Origin: Zoogloeaceae bacterium
GTDB lineage: Bacteria; Pseudomonadota; Gammaproteobacteria; Burkholderiales; Rhodocyclaceae
Assembly (NCBI GenBank): GCA_031267345.1
Contig: JAIRZG010000009.1
Span: forward strand, 1 to 14,763
Length of the DNA: 14,763 nucleotides
Reading direction: 5' to 3'
The position numbers and the translations under genes are program-made. Below, in pieces: positions 1 through 7,173 of this stretch (positions are counted from its first letter, which is position 1; every line of letters starts with the position of its first letter). A model generated the notes under the pieces. The model saw only the letters and a list, made by a program, of their open reading frames with translations, had not been told where the DNA came from and ran no database searches.

Positions 1-26
1 GCCCCAAAAAGACAGAAAACTACATA

Positions 27-48
27 AAACAAAAGGCTGTGAACAGCC
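27..48 (-). terminator. Rho-independent terminator downstream of ttcA
   Basis: Read on the minus strand, GGCTGTTCACAGCC folds as a 5-6 bp GC-rich stem with a tiny loop and is followed at once by TTTTGTTTT. It lies about 80 nt past the ttcA stop and is oriented to end ttcA transcription. The stem is short, so strength is uncertain, but the hairpin plus T-tract arrangement is classical. Confidence 0.6.
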
Positions 49-126
49 CCCTGTGTAAGTCTTTGTGCGTAAACGAAAAAATGTCAGCGTGTACGATGGT
101 GGCATTCATGCGATTGCCCTACTCGC

Positions 127-1014
127 TCAACGCCTTTCCATATGCGCCAGCAAGGGAAATGCGGATACGTCCGTCAGCGACAGTTCCGGCGCGTCGAACA
201 ACGTATCGCCCGCAGCTTCGTCCTCCGGCGTGTCCGCCAGCGTCAGTCCTTTGAAGTCGAACAGCGTATTGTCGGCCAGATGCGAGGGAACGATGTTTTG
301 CAGCGCGGTGAATACGGATTCAGTGCGTCCGGGGAAACGGCTGTCCCATTCCTGCATCATCGCGCGGATTTTCTGGCGTTGCAGATTGTCCTGCGAACCG
401 CAGAGATTGCAGGGAATGATAGGAAACCCCATGCCACGCGCGTAGCGGGCGATGTCGCTTTCCGCGCAACAGGCCAGCGGACGGATGACGATGTGCGCGC
501 CATCATCGGTGACGAGCTTGGGCGGCATGGCTTTCAGCTTGCCGCCAAAGAAAAGATTGAGGAACAGGGTATGCACCATGTCGTCGCGGTGGTGTCCCAG
601 CGCAATCTTGTTGGCGCCCAGTTCCTTTGCCACGCGATAAATAATGCCCCGACGCAGACGCGAACAGAGCGAGCAGGTGGTTTTGCCCACAGGGATTTTT
701 TCCTTCACGACCGAATAGGTGTCGGCTTCGATGATGCGGTAATCGACGCCGATTTTCCGGAAATAATCGGGCAGCGCGTCAGCAGGGAATCCCGGCTGCT
801 TCTGATCCAGATTCATGGCGATCAGTTTGAAAGTTACCGGCGCCCTTTGTTGCAGGAGGCGCAAAAGGTGTAGCAGCGTATGCGAATCCTTACCGCCGGA
901 GACGCATACCAGCAGCGTATCGCCCGCTTCGATCAGGTTGTAGTCGGCAATGGCCTTGCCGACTTTACGCAACAGCCATTTTTCCAGACGTTGCAGGGTT
1001 TGAGAGCTTTGCAC
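127..1014 (-). CDS. ttcA: tRNA 2-thiocytidine(32) synthetase TtcA
   Basis: TtcA is a cytoplasmic ATP- and Fe-S-dependent enzyme that thiolates C32 of certain tRNAs. The protein shows the PP-loop ATP pyrophosphatase motif SGGKDS (residues 39-44) and the two cysteine pairs typical of the family, CSLC (C114, C117) and PCNLCGSQ (C202, C205), which belong to the cluster and thiolation site. GKTTCSLCSRLRRG, ALGHHRDD and DNLQRQKIRAMM are further family hallmarks. I prefer the GTG start at 1014 (295 residues) because AAGGA lies about 5 nt upstream and the N-terminus then matches the family; an in-frame ATG at 1095 would add 27 residues of unconvincing sequence. E. coli TtcA is about 311 residues, so the length is normal. 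The gene stands alone, is followed by a terminator, and is divergent from the methyltransferase gene. Confidence 0.95.
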   Translation of the reverse strand: MQSSQTLQRLEKWLLRKVGKAIADYNLIEAGDTLLVCVSGGKDSHTLLHLLRLLQQRAPVTFKLIAMNLDQKQPGFPADALPDYFRKIGVDYRIIEADTYSVVKEKIPVGKTTCSLCSRLRRGIIYRVAKELGANKIALGHHRDDMVHTLFLNLFFGGKLKAMPPKLVTDDGAHIVIRPLACCAESDIARYARGMGFPIIPCNLCGSQDNLQRQKIRAMMQEWDSRFPGRTESVFTALQNIVPSHLADNTLFDFKGLTLADTPEDEAAGDTLFDAPELSLTDVSAFPLLAHMERR

Positions 1015-1076
1015 AAAAATCCTTGGGGGGTTGCAGACCGGAAGGCGCGATGGCGTTTGCGTTGAAGATTGCCGAT

Positions 1077-1082
1077 ATTGTA
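1077..1082 (-). promoter_or_regulatory. Putative -10 box for ttcA
   Basis: On the minus strand TACAAT matches the sigma-70 -10 consensus at five of six positions. A weak -35 candidate (TTAATC) lies 17 bp upstream. It would give a leader of roughly 55 nt before the GTG at 1014. Assigned by eye only. Confidence 0.35.
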
Positions 1083-1102
1083 ACGCGCGTTTCACAGCGG
1101 AT

Positions 1103-1108
1103 TAAAAT
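1103..1108 (+). promoter_or_regulatory. Putative -10 box for the MidA-type methyltransferase gene
   Basis: TAAAAT matches the -10 consensus at five of six positions; the best -35 candidate, TTGTAA, is 19 bp upstream and overlaps the divergent ttcA -10. No clear Shine-Dalgarno precedes the ATG at 1145. The two divergent promoters would therefore overlap. Low confidence. Confidence 0.3.
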
Positions 1109-1144
1109 GCGCGCTTCGCGTTTGTTTTTCGTTATCCAATCCCC

Positions 1145-2302
1145 ATGTCCCTGCCGCTTCCCGACCCGATTGCCCTTGCGCACAGCGCAAGGTTGCGCGC
1201 GAAAATCTGTCGCCGGATTGCGGCTGCGGGCGGCTGGATTTCCTTTGCCGAATTCATGGAACTGGCGTTGTACGCGCCGGAGCTGGGGTATTACGCAGCG
1301 GGCGCGCAAAAGTTCGGGGCGACGGGGGACTTTGTGACCGCGCCGGAATTGACGCCCCTGTTTGCCCGCGCGTTGGCGCGGCAGGCGGCGGAGATCATGG
1401 TCATGAGCGCGCCGTATATTCTGGAAGCGGGCGCGGGTTCCGGGCGATTGGCGGTCGATCTGTTGCGGACGCTGGCAGTGGCGGACGCCTTGCCGCAACG
1501 CTACGACATTCTGGAACTGTCGCCGGAACTCGCCGCACGGCAGCGGCAAACCTTCCTGCGCGACGCGCCGCGCCTGCTGGCGCGGGTCAATTGGCGGCAA
1601 CGCCTGCCGGAACGGTTTTCCGGTCTGGTGCTGGCGAACGAAGTGCTGGACGCCATGCCGGTGCATGTAGTGCAGTGGCAGGACGGCGTGATTCTGGAGC
1701 GCGGCGTAACGTGGGCGGAAAACGAGCGGTTTCAGTGGCGGACGCGCCCCGCGACAGGGCGTTTGCGCGTGGAAGCCGAACGCATCCAGACGGAATGCGC
1801 CCCGTCAACGAATTATGTCAATGAAATTTCTCTGCTGGCTCCGGCCTGGGTGGCGACTTGGGGCGAGCGGCTGGAAGCGGGTTGTCTCCTGCTCATGGAT
1901 TATGGTTTTCCCCGCCGTGAGTTCTATCACCCGGACCGCGCGGACGGCACGCTCATGTGCCACTACCGCCAGCACACGCATCCTGATCCCTTTTATCTGC
2001 CCGGCTTGCAGGACATCAGCGCGCATGTGGATTTCACGTCACTGATTGTGGCGGCGCATCCGGCGGGATTGGCCTTGGCGGGCTATACGCATCAGGCGCG
2101 GTTTTTGTTGAATTGCGGTCTGCTCGACGATCTGGCGACGCTGGAAGCGGGCAGTCCCGCTTATCTCAAAAGCGCCTCCGCCGCGCAGAAGTTGCTTGCG
2201 CCGCACGAAATGGGCGAATTGTTCAAGGTGATGGCGCTCGGCAAAAACCTGCCCGCGCCGCTCATCGGTTTCCGGCGCGGCGATAAAAGCCACGCGCTAT
2301 GA
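1145..2302 (+). CDS. MidA/NDUFAF7-family (DUF185) SAM-dependent methyltransferase
   Basis: This 385-residue protein belongs to the class I SAM-dependent methyltransferase family related to MidA/NDUFAF7. The eukaryotic member methylates an arginine of the NDUFS2 subunit of respiratory complex I; bacterial substrates are not settled. Family hallmarks are the N-terminal block around residues 35-80 (FMELALYAPELGYY, then GDFVTAPELTPLF), the SAM-binding glycine loop EAGAGSGRL (94-102), the following ANEVLDAMPVHVV, and the later LLMDYGFPRREFYHP. Length fits the family. No signal peptide or membrane segment is visible, so it should be cytoplasmic. It is divergent from ttcA and converges on the next gene with only 3 bp between the stop codons. 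The start is an ATG with no obvious ribosome binding site; an earlier start is not evident. Confidence 0.9.
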   Translation: MSLPLPDPIALAHSARLRAKICRRIAAAGGWISFAEFMELALYAPELGYYAAGAQKFGATGDFVTAPELTPLFARALARQAAEIMVMSAPYILEAGAGSGRLAVDLLRTLAVADALPQRYDILELSPELAARQRQTFLRDAPRLLARVNWRQRLPERFSGLVLANEVLDAMPVHVVQWQDGVILERGVTWAENERFQWRTRPATGRLRVEAERIQTECAPSTNYVNEISLLAPAWVATWGERLEAGCLLLMDYGFPRREFYHPDRADGTLMCHYRQHTHPDPFYLPGLQDISAHVDFTSLIVAAHPAGLALAGYTHQARFLLNCGLLDDLATLEAGSPAYLKSASAAQKLLAPHEMGELFKVMALGKNLPAPLIGFRRGDKSHAL

Positions 2303-2314
2303 AGTTCAATAGCG
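2295..2314. terminator. Hairpin spanning both stop codons of a convergent gene pair
   Basis: CGCTAT (2295-2300) and ATAGCG (2309-2314) form a 6-bp perfect inverted repeat with an 8-nt loop. The methyltransferase stop (2300-2302) and the opposing gene's stop (2306-2308) lie in or beside the loop. No T-tract follows on either strand, so a bidirectional terminator is possible but unproven. Confidence 0.3.
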
Positions 2315-3208
2315 GGTGAACTGCAAAAACTGGTTCGGCGCGCCCAGAATCATGCGTCCGAATGCTTCCAGCAAGACGGGATTCCGGGGAGCGTCAATGG
2401 GCAGTCGGTAAGTGGCGCGCCCAAGCCGATCCAGATTGTGAACGCGAACGACGAGGACGCCTTCCCGATAATCCGGCCTCCAGTGGATATTCACCCTGAC
2501 TTCCTGGGCGATGATAAAGCGCGTGGTTTTCAAGGCGCGAAGCTTGCCATGCGTTTCGCGCGCCGATACGTTCAGATTGAAATCAAAAAGCTCCTGGCGC
2601 AAGTCTTCCGCCGCCTGACCTTCGCGTTCCAGCACGACAGGCGGTTTTTCGCCCATCAACCGATAACGCATGGTGACGGAATCCACCAGCGCCTGTTCGC
2701 TGGAAGAGGTCGTGCGGTAATCCACATAACCCTGTTCCCAGACCAGCGCCTCCAGATGCTTGTCATTCGCCAGAGGAAACTCGCGGGGCATTTCGGGTTT
2801 GAGGATATTGAGTTGCTGCGTCATGTCGTGCAGCCAGGCAAAAACATAACGCAGGGAACGGTCGACCTGAGCCGCCATCTGCGCGTCCTGACAGGCGCGG
2901 ATTTCCTGCTGGGTCAGGACATCCTGCGCCTGTTCGCGCAATTGTCCGAGCAGACCGCCGGAATGGATGGGTGTCGCGCCGGGCGACGGACGCGCGGGCA
3001 TGGTTTTGACAAAACGCGCCGACGCGCCTTCCGCCAACAGATCAGGAAAACGCAAGTCGGAATCCCATGACAATGCACTGTCGCGCAGACGTAAATCACT
3101 TTCGATCACGCTCAAGGCAACGGTATCCAGATCGTAGACTTCTTCCAGAACCACCTCTTCCGCTGGCGCATTTTGCGCTTCAGCGGTTTTCAAATTCTCA
3201 TCCGGCAT
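2306..3208 (-). CDS. Conserved-looking protein of unknown function, 300 residues
   Basis: I do not recognise the family. The frame is fully open for 300 residues with normal codon use for this window, so it is very likely a real gene. The N-terminal ~45 residues are acidic and look disordered (rich in E, A, D). The middle (about 90-150) looks helical, with QLREQAQDVLTQQEI. The C-terminal half alternates in a beta-like way, including FIIAQEVRVNIHWRPDYREG and LVVRVHNLDRLGRATYRL. There is no signal peptide, transmembrane segment or cysteine cluster, so it is probably cytoplasmic. The ATG at 3208 is chosen; a TTG four codons upstream is also possible and neither has a strong ribosome site. It is divergent from the YjfB-type gene across a 71-bp TATA-rich spacer and convergent with the methyltransferase. 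A motility link is only guilt by association. Confidence 0.75.
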   Translation of the reverse strand: MPDENLKTAEAQNAPAEEVVLEEVYDLDTVALSVIESDLRLRDSALSWDSDLRFPDLLAEGASARFVKTMPARPSPGATPIHSGGLLGQLREQAQDVLTQQEIRACQDAQMAAQVDRSLRYVFAWLHDMTQQLNILKPEMPREFPLANDKHLEALVWEQGYVDYRTTSSSEQALVDSVTMRYRLMGEKPPVVLEREGQAAEDLRQELFDFNLNVSARETHGKLRALKTTRFIIAQEVRVNIHWRPDYREGVLVVRVHNLDRLGRATYRLPIDAPRNPVLLEAFGRMILGAPNQFLQFTRY

Positions 3209-3241
3209 GACCAGACCCAACCCCGCGCATTCAAAGAGGGC

Positions 3242-3247
3242 TATACT
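3242..3247 (+). promoter_or_regulatory. Putative -10 box in TATA-rich divergent spacer
   Basis: TATACT, part of the run CTATACTATACG, is a good -10 match for the YjfB-type gene about 33 nt downstream, but no acceptable -35 is present at the right distance. The same run read on the minus strand (TATAGT, TATAGC) could serve the divergent unknown gene. It does not match the usual sigma-28 flagellar promoter. Confidence 0.25.
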
Positions 3248-3279
3248 ATACGCCTGTGTCGTACAAAAGGAAGGCGATC

Positions 3280-3465
3280 ATGGACATCCAGAGCAATGTC
3301 GGTAGTTTGTCCGCCCAGGTCAGTCAGGGAGCGGATGCCATGAATATGGCGGTGCTCAAAAAAGCCATCGACATGCAGGCGGAAGCCGCCCTGCAACTTG
3401 TCGCCGCGCTTCCTGTCGTTAGCAATCCGTCGCATCTGGGGCAGAACGTCGATCAAATGGCCTGA
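3280..3465 (+). CDS. YjfB-family putative motility protein, 61 residues
   Basis: This small protein resembles the YjfB putative motility family: it begins with the MDI start seen in Bacillus YjfB, has a central amphipathic helix (VLKKAIDMQAEAALQLVAAL) and ends with the family-like HLGQNVDQ segment. The molecular role is unknown; in Bacillus the gene is associated with the motility sigma factor regulon. There is no signal peptide or transmembrane segment. The ATG at 3280 is preferred because AGGAAGG sits at a good distance upstream; a GTG at 3256 would overlap that ribosome site. It stands alone, divergent from the 300-residue unknown gene. Its last 13 bases overlap the 3' end of the convergent hydrolase gene. 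No flagellar genes are seen nearby. Confidence 0.75.
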   Translation: MDIQSNVGSLSAQVSQGADAMNMAVLKKAIDMQAEAALQLVAALPVVSNPSHLGQNVDQMA

Positions 3466-4313
3466 AGCGGCTTCAGGGTCTTGTCCAACCAGTCCTTTAC
3501 TTCTCCGGCGACCAGCGGCCAATCCTGTTCATGGGTGATGGCGTGTCCCATGCCCTTGAAGATGCGCGCTTCCAGACTGTAGGTGCGCGCCGTGGCTTCC
3601 ACCAGAAAGGCAGGCACCAGTTCATCTTTTTCCGCGCCGATAACCAGCAGCGGCGGACGCAGATCGGCAGTCAATAGCGGCAGATCGAAAACGCTCATGT
3701 CCCAGAGCGCGCGCTGGGATTCCAGTTGCAGGCGCGCGCCAAAACGTTTGAGAATGGCATGGCTTACCGGTTGGGCGAACAGCGCCTCGCGCACGGTTTT
3801 CAGCCCGACTTCCTCGCCGCGCAGGATGTTGTTGAGTTCCATGAGCAGACTGGGTTTTCGGGCAAACAGGTTGAACTGCGAAAGCAGCAGACCCTGCGGC
3901 GGCACGGCGCACAACAGGGCAGCCGCCGAAGCGCGGTTGCGTTCGAGATATTTCTGGAGGACAAAGCCGCCCATGGAATGTCCGATCAGGGCGGGCGAGA
4001 GTGGGTGGCGTTCCTGCAACCAGGCAACGACAAGCGCCATATCCTCGACATAATCGGCGATGGAAAGGCCATCCAGATCATCACCGCCGCCTGCGCTGTC
4101 GCCATGACCGGAAAAGGACAGGGCGTAGCTGCAATACCCCTGTTGCGCGAACCAGGGCAAAAAATTGTCCGCCCACATCCAGGCGGCGGCGAACGCGCCA
4201 TGAGTGAACAGCAAGGGCACGGGATGCGCGGTCACGCCTTTGGGCGGCAAGGCAAACAGCAGTTCGCGTCCGGCAAGGATATGGTGTTGTACGGGAAGTT
4301 TGGATATGGACAT
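3453..4313 (-). CDS. Alpha/beta hydrolase (lysophospholipase/esterase-like)
   Basis: This 286-residue alpha/beta-hydrolase has a complete apparent catalytic triad: the nucleophile elbow GHSMGG (Ser113), an acid in VIGAEKDELVP (Asp230) and the histidine in GMGHAITHEQDW (His257). The oxyanion-hole region is THGAF (38-42), and SGHGDS near residue 68 is typical of the lysophospholipase/haloalkane dehalogenase-like branch. The substrate cannot be told from sequence. There is no signal peptide, so it is probably cytoplasmic. It follows cca on the same strand after a 20-bp gap with only a weak ribosome site (GGAAA), suggesting read-through from the cca transcript. Its 3' end overlaps the YjfB-type gene by 13 bp in the opposite direction. 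Confidence 0.85.
   Translation of the reverse strand: MSISKLPVQHHILAGRELLFALPPKGVTAHPVPLLFTHGAFAAAWMWADNFLPWFAQQGYCSYALSFSGHGDSAGGGDDLDGLSIADYVEDMALVVAWLQERHPLSPALIGHSMGGFVLQKYLERNRASAAALLCAVPPQGLLLSQFNLFARKPSLLMELNNILRGEEVGLKTVREALFAQPVSHAILKRFGARLQLESQRALWDMSVFDLPLLTADLRPPLLVIGAEKDELVPAFLVEATARTYSLEARIFKGMGHAITHEQDWPLVAGEVKDWLDKTLKPLQAI
3461..3477. terminator. Palindromic hairpin at the overlapping 3' ends of two convergent genes
   Basis: CCTGAAG-CGG-CTTCAGG is a perfect 7-bp stem with a 3-nt loop. It contains the YjfB-type stop codon (3463-3465) and lies within the last codons of the opposing hydrolase. It is symmetrical, so it would form in both transcripts, but no T-tract follows on either strand. 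It may act as a weak bidirectional terminator or a 3'-end stabiliser. Confidence 0.35.
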
Positions 4314-4333
4314 GGTGTTTTCCGCAAAAAGCG

Positions 4334-5572
4334 TTATGAATCCATCGACATTGCCGCCAACGCCGCGCGCACGGCGGCGACTCTGGCTTCATGCAGACGT
4401 TCTGGAACCTGCGTTTTGTCGGCAAGACCTGCGGCGATGTCGCCGCCCTCCACGCCGCAAAACGCCGCCGCCGCCTTTTGCCAGATGGCGCGCGGCGGAT
4501 ACGGCGCGTCTTCCTGCCCCAGTCGTCCGCGCGCGTCGGCTTCGCAAACGCGCAGCAACTCGGCAAAACGTTCGGGTCGCCGCTTGAGATCGCTGGCTTC
4601 CATGAGATGCGTCATCGTTTTGGGAGTAAGCGTCTGCGCCCTGCCGACGCAGTGAATTTTGCCGTGCTGGCGAATCGCCAATCGCGCCAGATCGCGGCAG
4701 GCCACGGGAACCTTGAGGCGTTCGCACAGGGAGTCCAGTGGCGCGTCGCCGCGCTCCTCGTGTCCGTGATGGCGCGGCAGCAGTTCGGCAGACGTGGTCG
4801 CCTTGCCCAGATCGTGCGTCAGGGCGGCAAAACGCGCGGGCAGCGAAAGCCGCATCCGCGCCGCCGCCGCCAGCACCAGCAGGATATGCGCGCCCGTGTT
4901 GCCTTCGGGGTGGAAATCGGTGCGTTCCGGCGTCTGAAACAGGGCGTCGACCTCCGGCATCAGGCGGACGAGCGCGCCGCATTTGCGCAGGATCAGCAAC
5001 ATACGTTGCGGCGCGGCCTCCATCAGGCCACGAGCGATTTCCTGCCATACCCGTTCCGGCGTCAAATGATCGACCTCGCCATTTTCCACCATGCGGCGCA
5101 TCAGTTCCGCCGTTTCCGGCGCGAGCGAAAAATCGCCGAAACGGGCGGCAAAGCGGGCGATCCGCAACAGGCGCACCGGATCTTCGACGAACGCCGCGCC
5201 GACATGCCGCAATACCCTGGCTTCCAGATCGGCGCGTCCGTGAAAGGGATCGATCAACACGCCATCCTCGCCTTTCGCCATGGCGTTAATGGTCAGATCG
5301 CGACGCGCCAGGTCTTCTTCCAGCGACACGTCCGGCGCGGCGTAAAAACTGAAGCCGTGGTAGCCCCTGCCGTTTTTTTTCTCGGTGCGCGCCAGCGCGT
5401 ATTCTTCCTGCGTTTCGGGATGCAAAAAGACCGGAAAATCCTTGCCGACCGGCTTGAAGCCCAAAGCCAGCAAAGCCTCCGGCGTCGCGCCGACCACGAC
5501 GTAATCCCGATCCTTCACGGGCGCGCCCATGAGTTCATCCCGGATTGCGCCGCCTACGGCATAGATGTGCAC
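4334..5572 (-). CDS. cca: CCA-adding tRNA nucleotidyltransferase with HD domain
   Basis: This enzyme builds or repairs the 3'-CCA end of tRNAs. The 412-residue protein starts with the class II nucleotidyltransferase signature: GGAIRDELMG (7-16) followed by the metal-binding carboxylates DRD (Asp21, Asp23), then the RRDLTINAMA block at 90-99 and the template-like helices around residues 125-200 (DPVRLLRIARFAARF). A C-terminal HD domain is present (LTHDLGKATT, His253-Asp254, then RHHGHE), as in the E. coli-type multifunctional enzyme with phosphatase and phosphodiesterase activities. Length matches that type (about 412). The start is GTG at 5572 with GGGAG about 10 nt upstream. It lies 21 bp after the PilZ-like gene and 20 bp before the hydrolase, consistent with one transcript. 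A run of eight A residues (5373-5380) occurs within the coding strand. Confidence 0.96.
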   Translation of the reverse strand: MHIYAVGGAIRDELMGAPVKDRDYVVVGATPEALLALGFKPVGKDFPVFLHPETQEEYALARTEKKNGRGYHGFSFYAAPDVSLEEDLARRDLTINAMAKGEDGVLIDPFHGRADLEARVLRHVGAAFVEDPVRLLRIARFAARFGDFSLAPETAELMRRMVENGEVDHLTPERVWQEIARGLMEAAPQRMLLILRKCGALVRLMPEVDALFQTPERTDFHPEGNTGAHILLVLAAAARMRLSLPARFAALTHDLGKATTSAELLPRHHGHEERGDAPLDSLCERLKVPVACRDLARLAIRQHGKIHCVGRAQTLTPKTMTHLMEASDLKRRPERFAELLRVCEADARGRLGQEDAPYPPRAIWQKAAAAFCGVEGGDIAAGLADKTQVPERLHEARVAAVRAALAAMSMDS

Positions 5573-5593
5573 GTCCCTTGTCTCCCGATCCCG

Positions 5594-7063
5594 TCATTCC
5601 GTCAGCGCGAACATTTCGATGCAACTGTTCTGTTCGCAGACTTCCATGCGGGAAAGTTCACGGCTTTTTTTGCTGCCGCTCAAGCGGATGGCGCAACGGT
5701 TGTCCGTAATGGCGCCGGTAGGCGCGATCAGGGCAGAGGCGTTGCGCAGGGAAGGATATTCCGGCAACAGCAGAAGCGGCGTGCGGACAAAGCGGGATTC
5801 GTCATCCACCAGCGTGGCGGGAATGGCGTCCAGCGCGATGATTTGCAGGCCAATCTCGATATGTTCGGGATTTTCCGAAATCGCCCAGCGCACCAGACAA
5901 ACCAGCCAGTCGGGATTGGCGTCCGGACGCAAGGCCACCACATCGCCAATCCGCACATGTCCAATCGTGCCGCTCAGGTGCATGAGCGCGTAGCCATCCG
6001 GACTTTCGTTGATGATCATCCATTGGCTGATGTCGACTTCGCCCTCGCTGTCTTTTTTCTGCAACAACTGGCAGAAACGCGCCAACCCCGCGCACAGTCG
6101 GGCGCGGCGATGATTGGCTTGACGCCGCCTGGGGAAATGACGCTTGCCCAGCACGCCCCAGGCGCTCGCCAGTCGCCGCAACGCGCCTTGTCCGGCGGGC
6201 GTTTGCGCCAGTTCCGGCAACTGCAACGCCTCGGCGCTCGCGCCCGCGTTCAGCGCCTCCAAATCCTTGACCGCCTGTTCGGCGGCCTCGGCGGTAGAAA
6301 AATAAAACGCCCGATAACCGGAAGGCAGCGGTCGCCGCGCCAGCGCGAACAGCGCGAAATCATGCGCTGGCTCAATCCAGAAGACCGCGCCGCTTTCCTG
6401 CGGCGTCTCTGCCGTGAGCAAAACCATGCCCGCGCATTTATGCACATATTCCGCCACAAACTCCAGTTCCTGCGCGGCATGGGAAGTCGGCTGGGCGGCA
6501 GCCAGCAGCAGGGCTTCGCGGTAGGCGGCAAGCGCTTGCCGATGTCCGGCGTCCAGCGGCAGGCGGAGACTGTGCAGATAAACGCCATGCAGTCGCTGCC
6601 AGATGCCGGCCTGCACGGGCGCGGCGACCAGATAGCTGACATACATGTGTTGATACAGGCAGAAGGCGACGCGCTCCATGAGGTTCAGGGCGATTTCCGG
6701 CTGTTGCTGGATCAGGCGGTCTTCCAGCAGCATTTCATGGGCTGCCGCCAGATTGTCGAGAAACCCCTGCAAACTGCCGACCTGATGGCGAAAAGTCCGA
6801 TCCAGCGGAATGCGGATGCCGACAAAACGACGCAAAAAGGCTTTCAGGCGCGCGCGAAAAGCGATGAACAATTTTTCCAGCATGGCCTGCCGCGTTCCGG
6901 CGTTTCCGGCATCCGCGCGCAGTGAAACCAGGATTTTGTCCATCTCCGCAATATCCAGCGTCTCGACTTCCTGCAACAGCGACAGGTAGTCGAAAATCGC
7001 GCGCGCCCGCGCCTTGTCTGTCGGGGCGTTGGGCACGCGATTGCGGGGACGGTTAGCCGTCAT
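5594..7063 (-). CDS. Conserved hypothetical protein with PilZ-like C-terminal region, 489 residues
   Basis: The long N-terminal part (about 1-300) looks helical, with no signal peptide or transmembrane segment, and I do not recognise it. From about residue 310 the sequence resembles a PilZ-type beta-barrel: a basic stretch PRRRQANHRRARL (311-323), then WMIINESPDGYALMHL, whose NESPDG (352-357) fits the PilZ [D/N]xSxxG motif, then IGDVVALRP and WLVCLVRWAISENPEHIEIGLQIIA. The upstream RxxxR c-di-GMP contact is not intact at the expected place; arginines are abundant but none are spaced i, i+4. It may bind c-di-GMP atypically or not at all. The ATG start at 7063 has GGAG six nt upstream. It lies 21 bp before cca, probably co-transcribed. 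The PilZ assignment rests on pattern reading and is moderate. Confidence 0.7.
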   Translation of the reverse strand: MTANRPRNRVPNAPTDKARARAIFDYLSLLQEVETLDIAEMDKILVSLRADAGNAGTRQAMLEKLFIAFRARLKAFLRRFVGIRIPLDRTFRHQVGSLQGFLDNLAAAHEMLLEDRLIQQQPEIALNLMERVAFCLYQHMYVSYLVAAPVQAGIWQRLHGVYLHSLRLPLDAGHRQALAAYREALLLAAAQPTSHAAQELEFVAEYVHKCAGMVLLTAETPQESGAVFWIEPAHDFALFALARRPLPSGYRAFYFSTAEAAEQAVKDLEALNAGASAEALQLPELAQTPAGQGALRRLASAWGVLGKRHFPRRRQANHRRARLCAGLARFCQLLQKKDSEGEVDISQWMIINESPDGYALMHLSGTIGHVRIGDVVALRPDANPDWLVCLVRWAISENPEHIEIGLQIIALDAIPATLVDDESRFVRTPLLLLPEYPSLRNASALIAPTGAITDNRCAIRLSGSKKSRELSRMEVCEQNSCIEMFALTE

Positions 7064-7173
7064 GAAAGACTCCGGTTAAAAGTGCGGAAAACGCATGAAA
7101 TTATGGCATGGCGCGCGGATGACCGCGCATACCTTCCCCCTATTTTACCGATTTTGCCCGCATTCTTCCGCCT
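7064..7173 (-). other. 110-bp spacer between the MaoC gene and the PilZ-like gene
   Basis: The spacer contains an imperfect promoter candidate on the minus strand (CATAAT near 7100, without a convincing -35), a short inverted repeat GCGCGG-ATGA-CCGCGC at 7113-7128 lacking a T-tract, and the GGAG ribosome site of the downstream gene. It may separate the transcript of topB and the MaoC gene from that of the PilZ-like gene and cca. Confidence 0.3.

Noticed and set aside
965..1666. Minus-strand open frame of 233 codons overlapping ttcA and the methyltransferase gene
   Set aside because: It overlaps two confidently identified genes in other frames and shows no recognisable motif.
4391..6925. 844-codon open frame on the plus strand
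   Set aside because: It lies wholly antisense to cca and the PilZ-like gene, has no family resemblance and an R/Q/H-rich composition typical of the reverse reading of high-GC genes.
7113..7128. Hairpin GCGCGG-ATGA-CCGCGC as a terminator
   Set aside because: No T-tract follows on the minus strand and the stem is only 6 bp, so it does not qualify as an intrinsic terminator.
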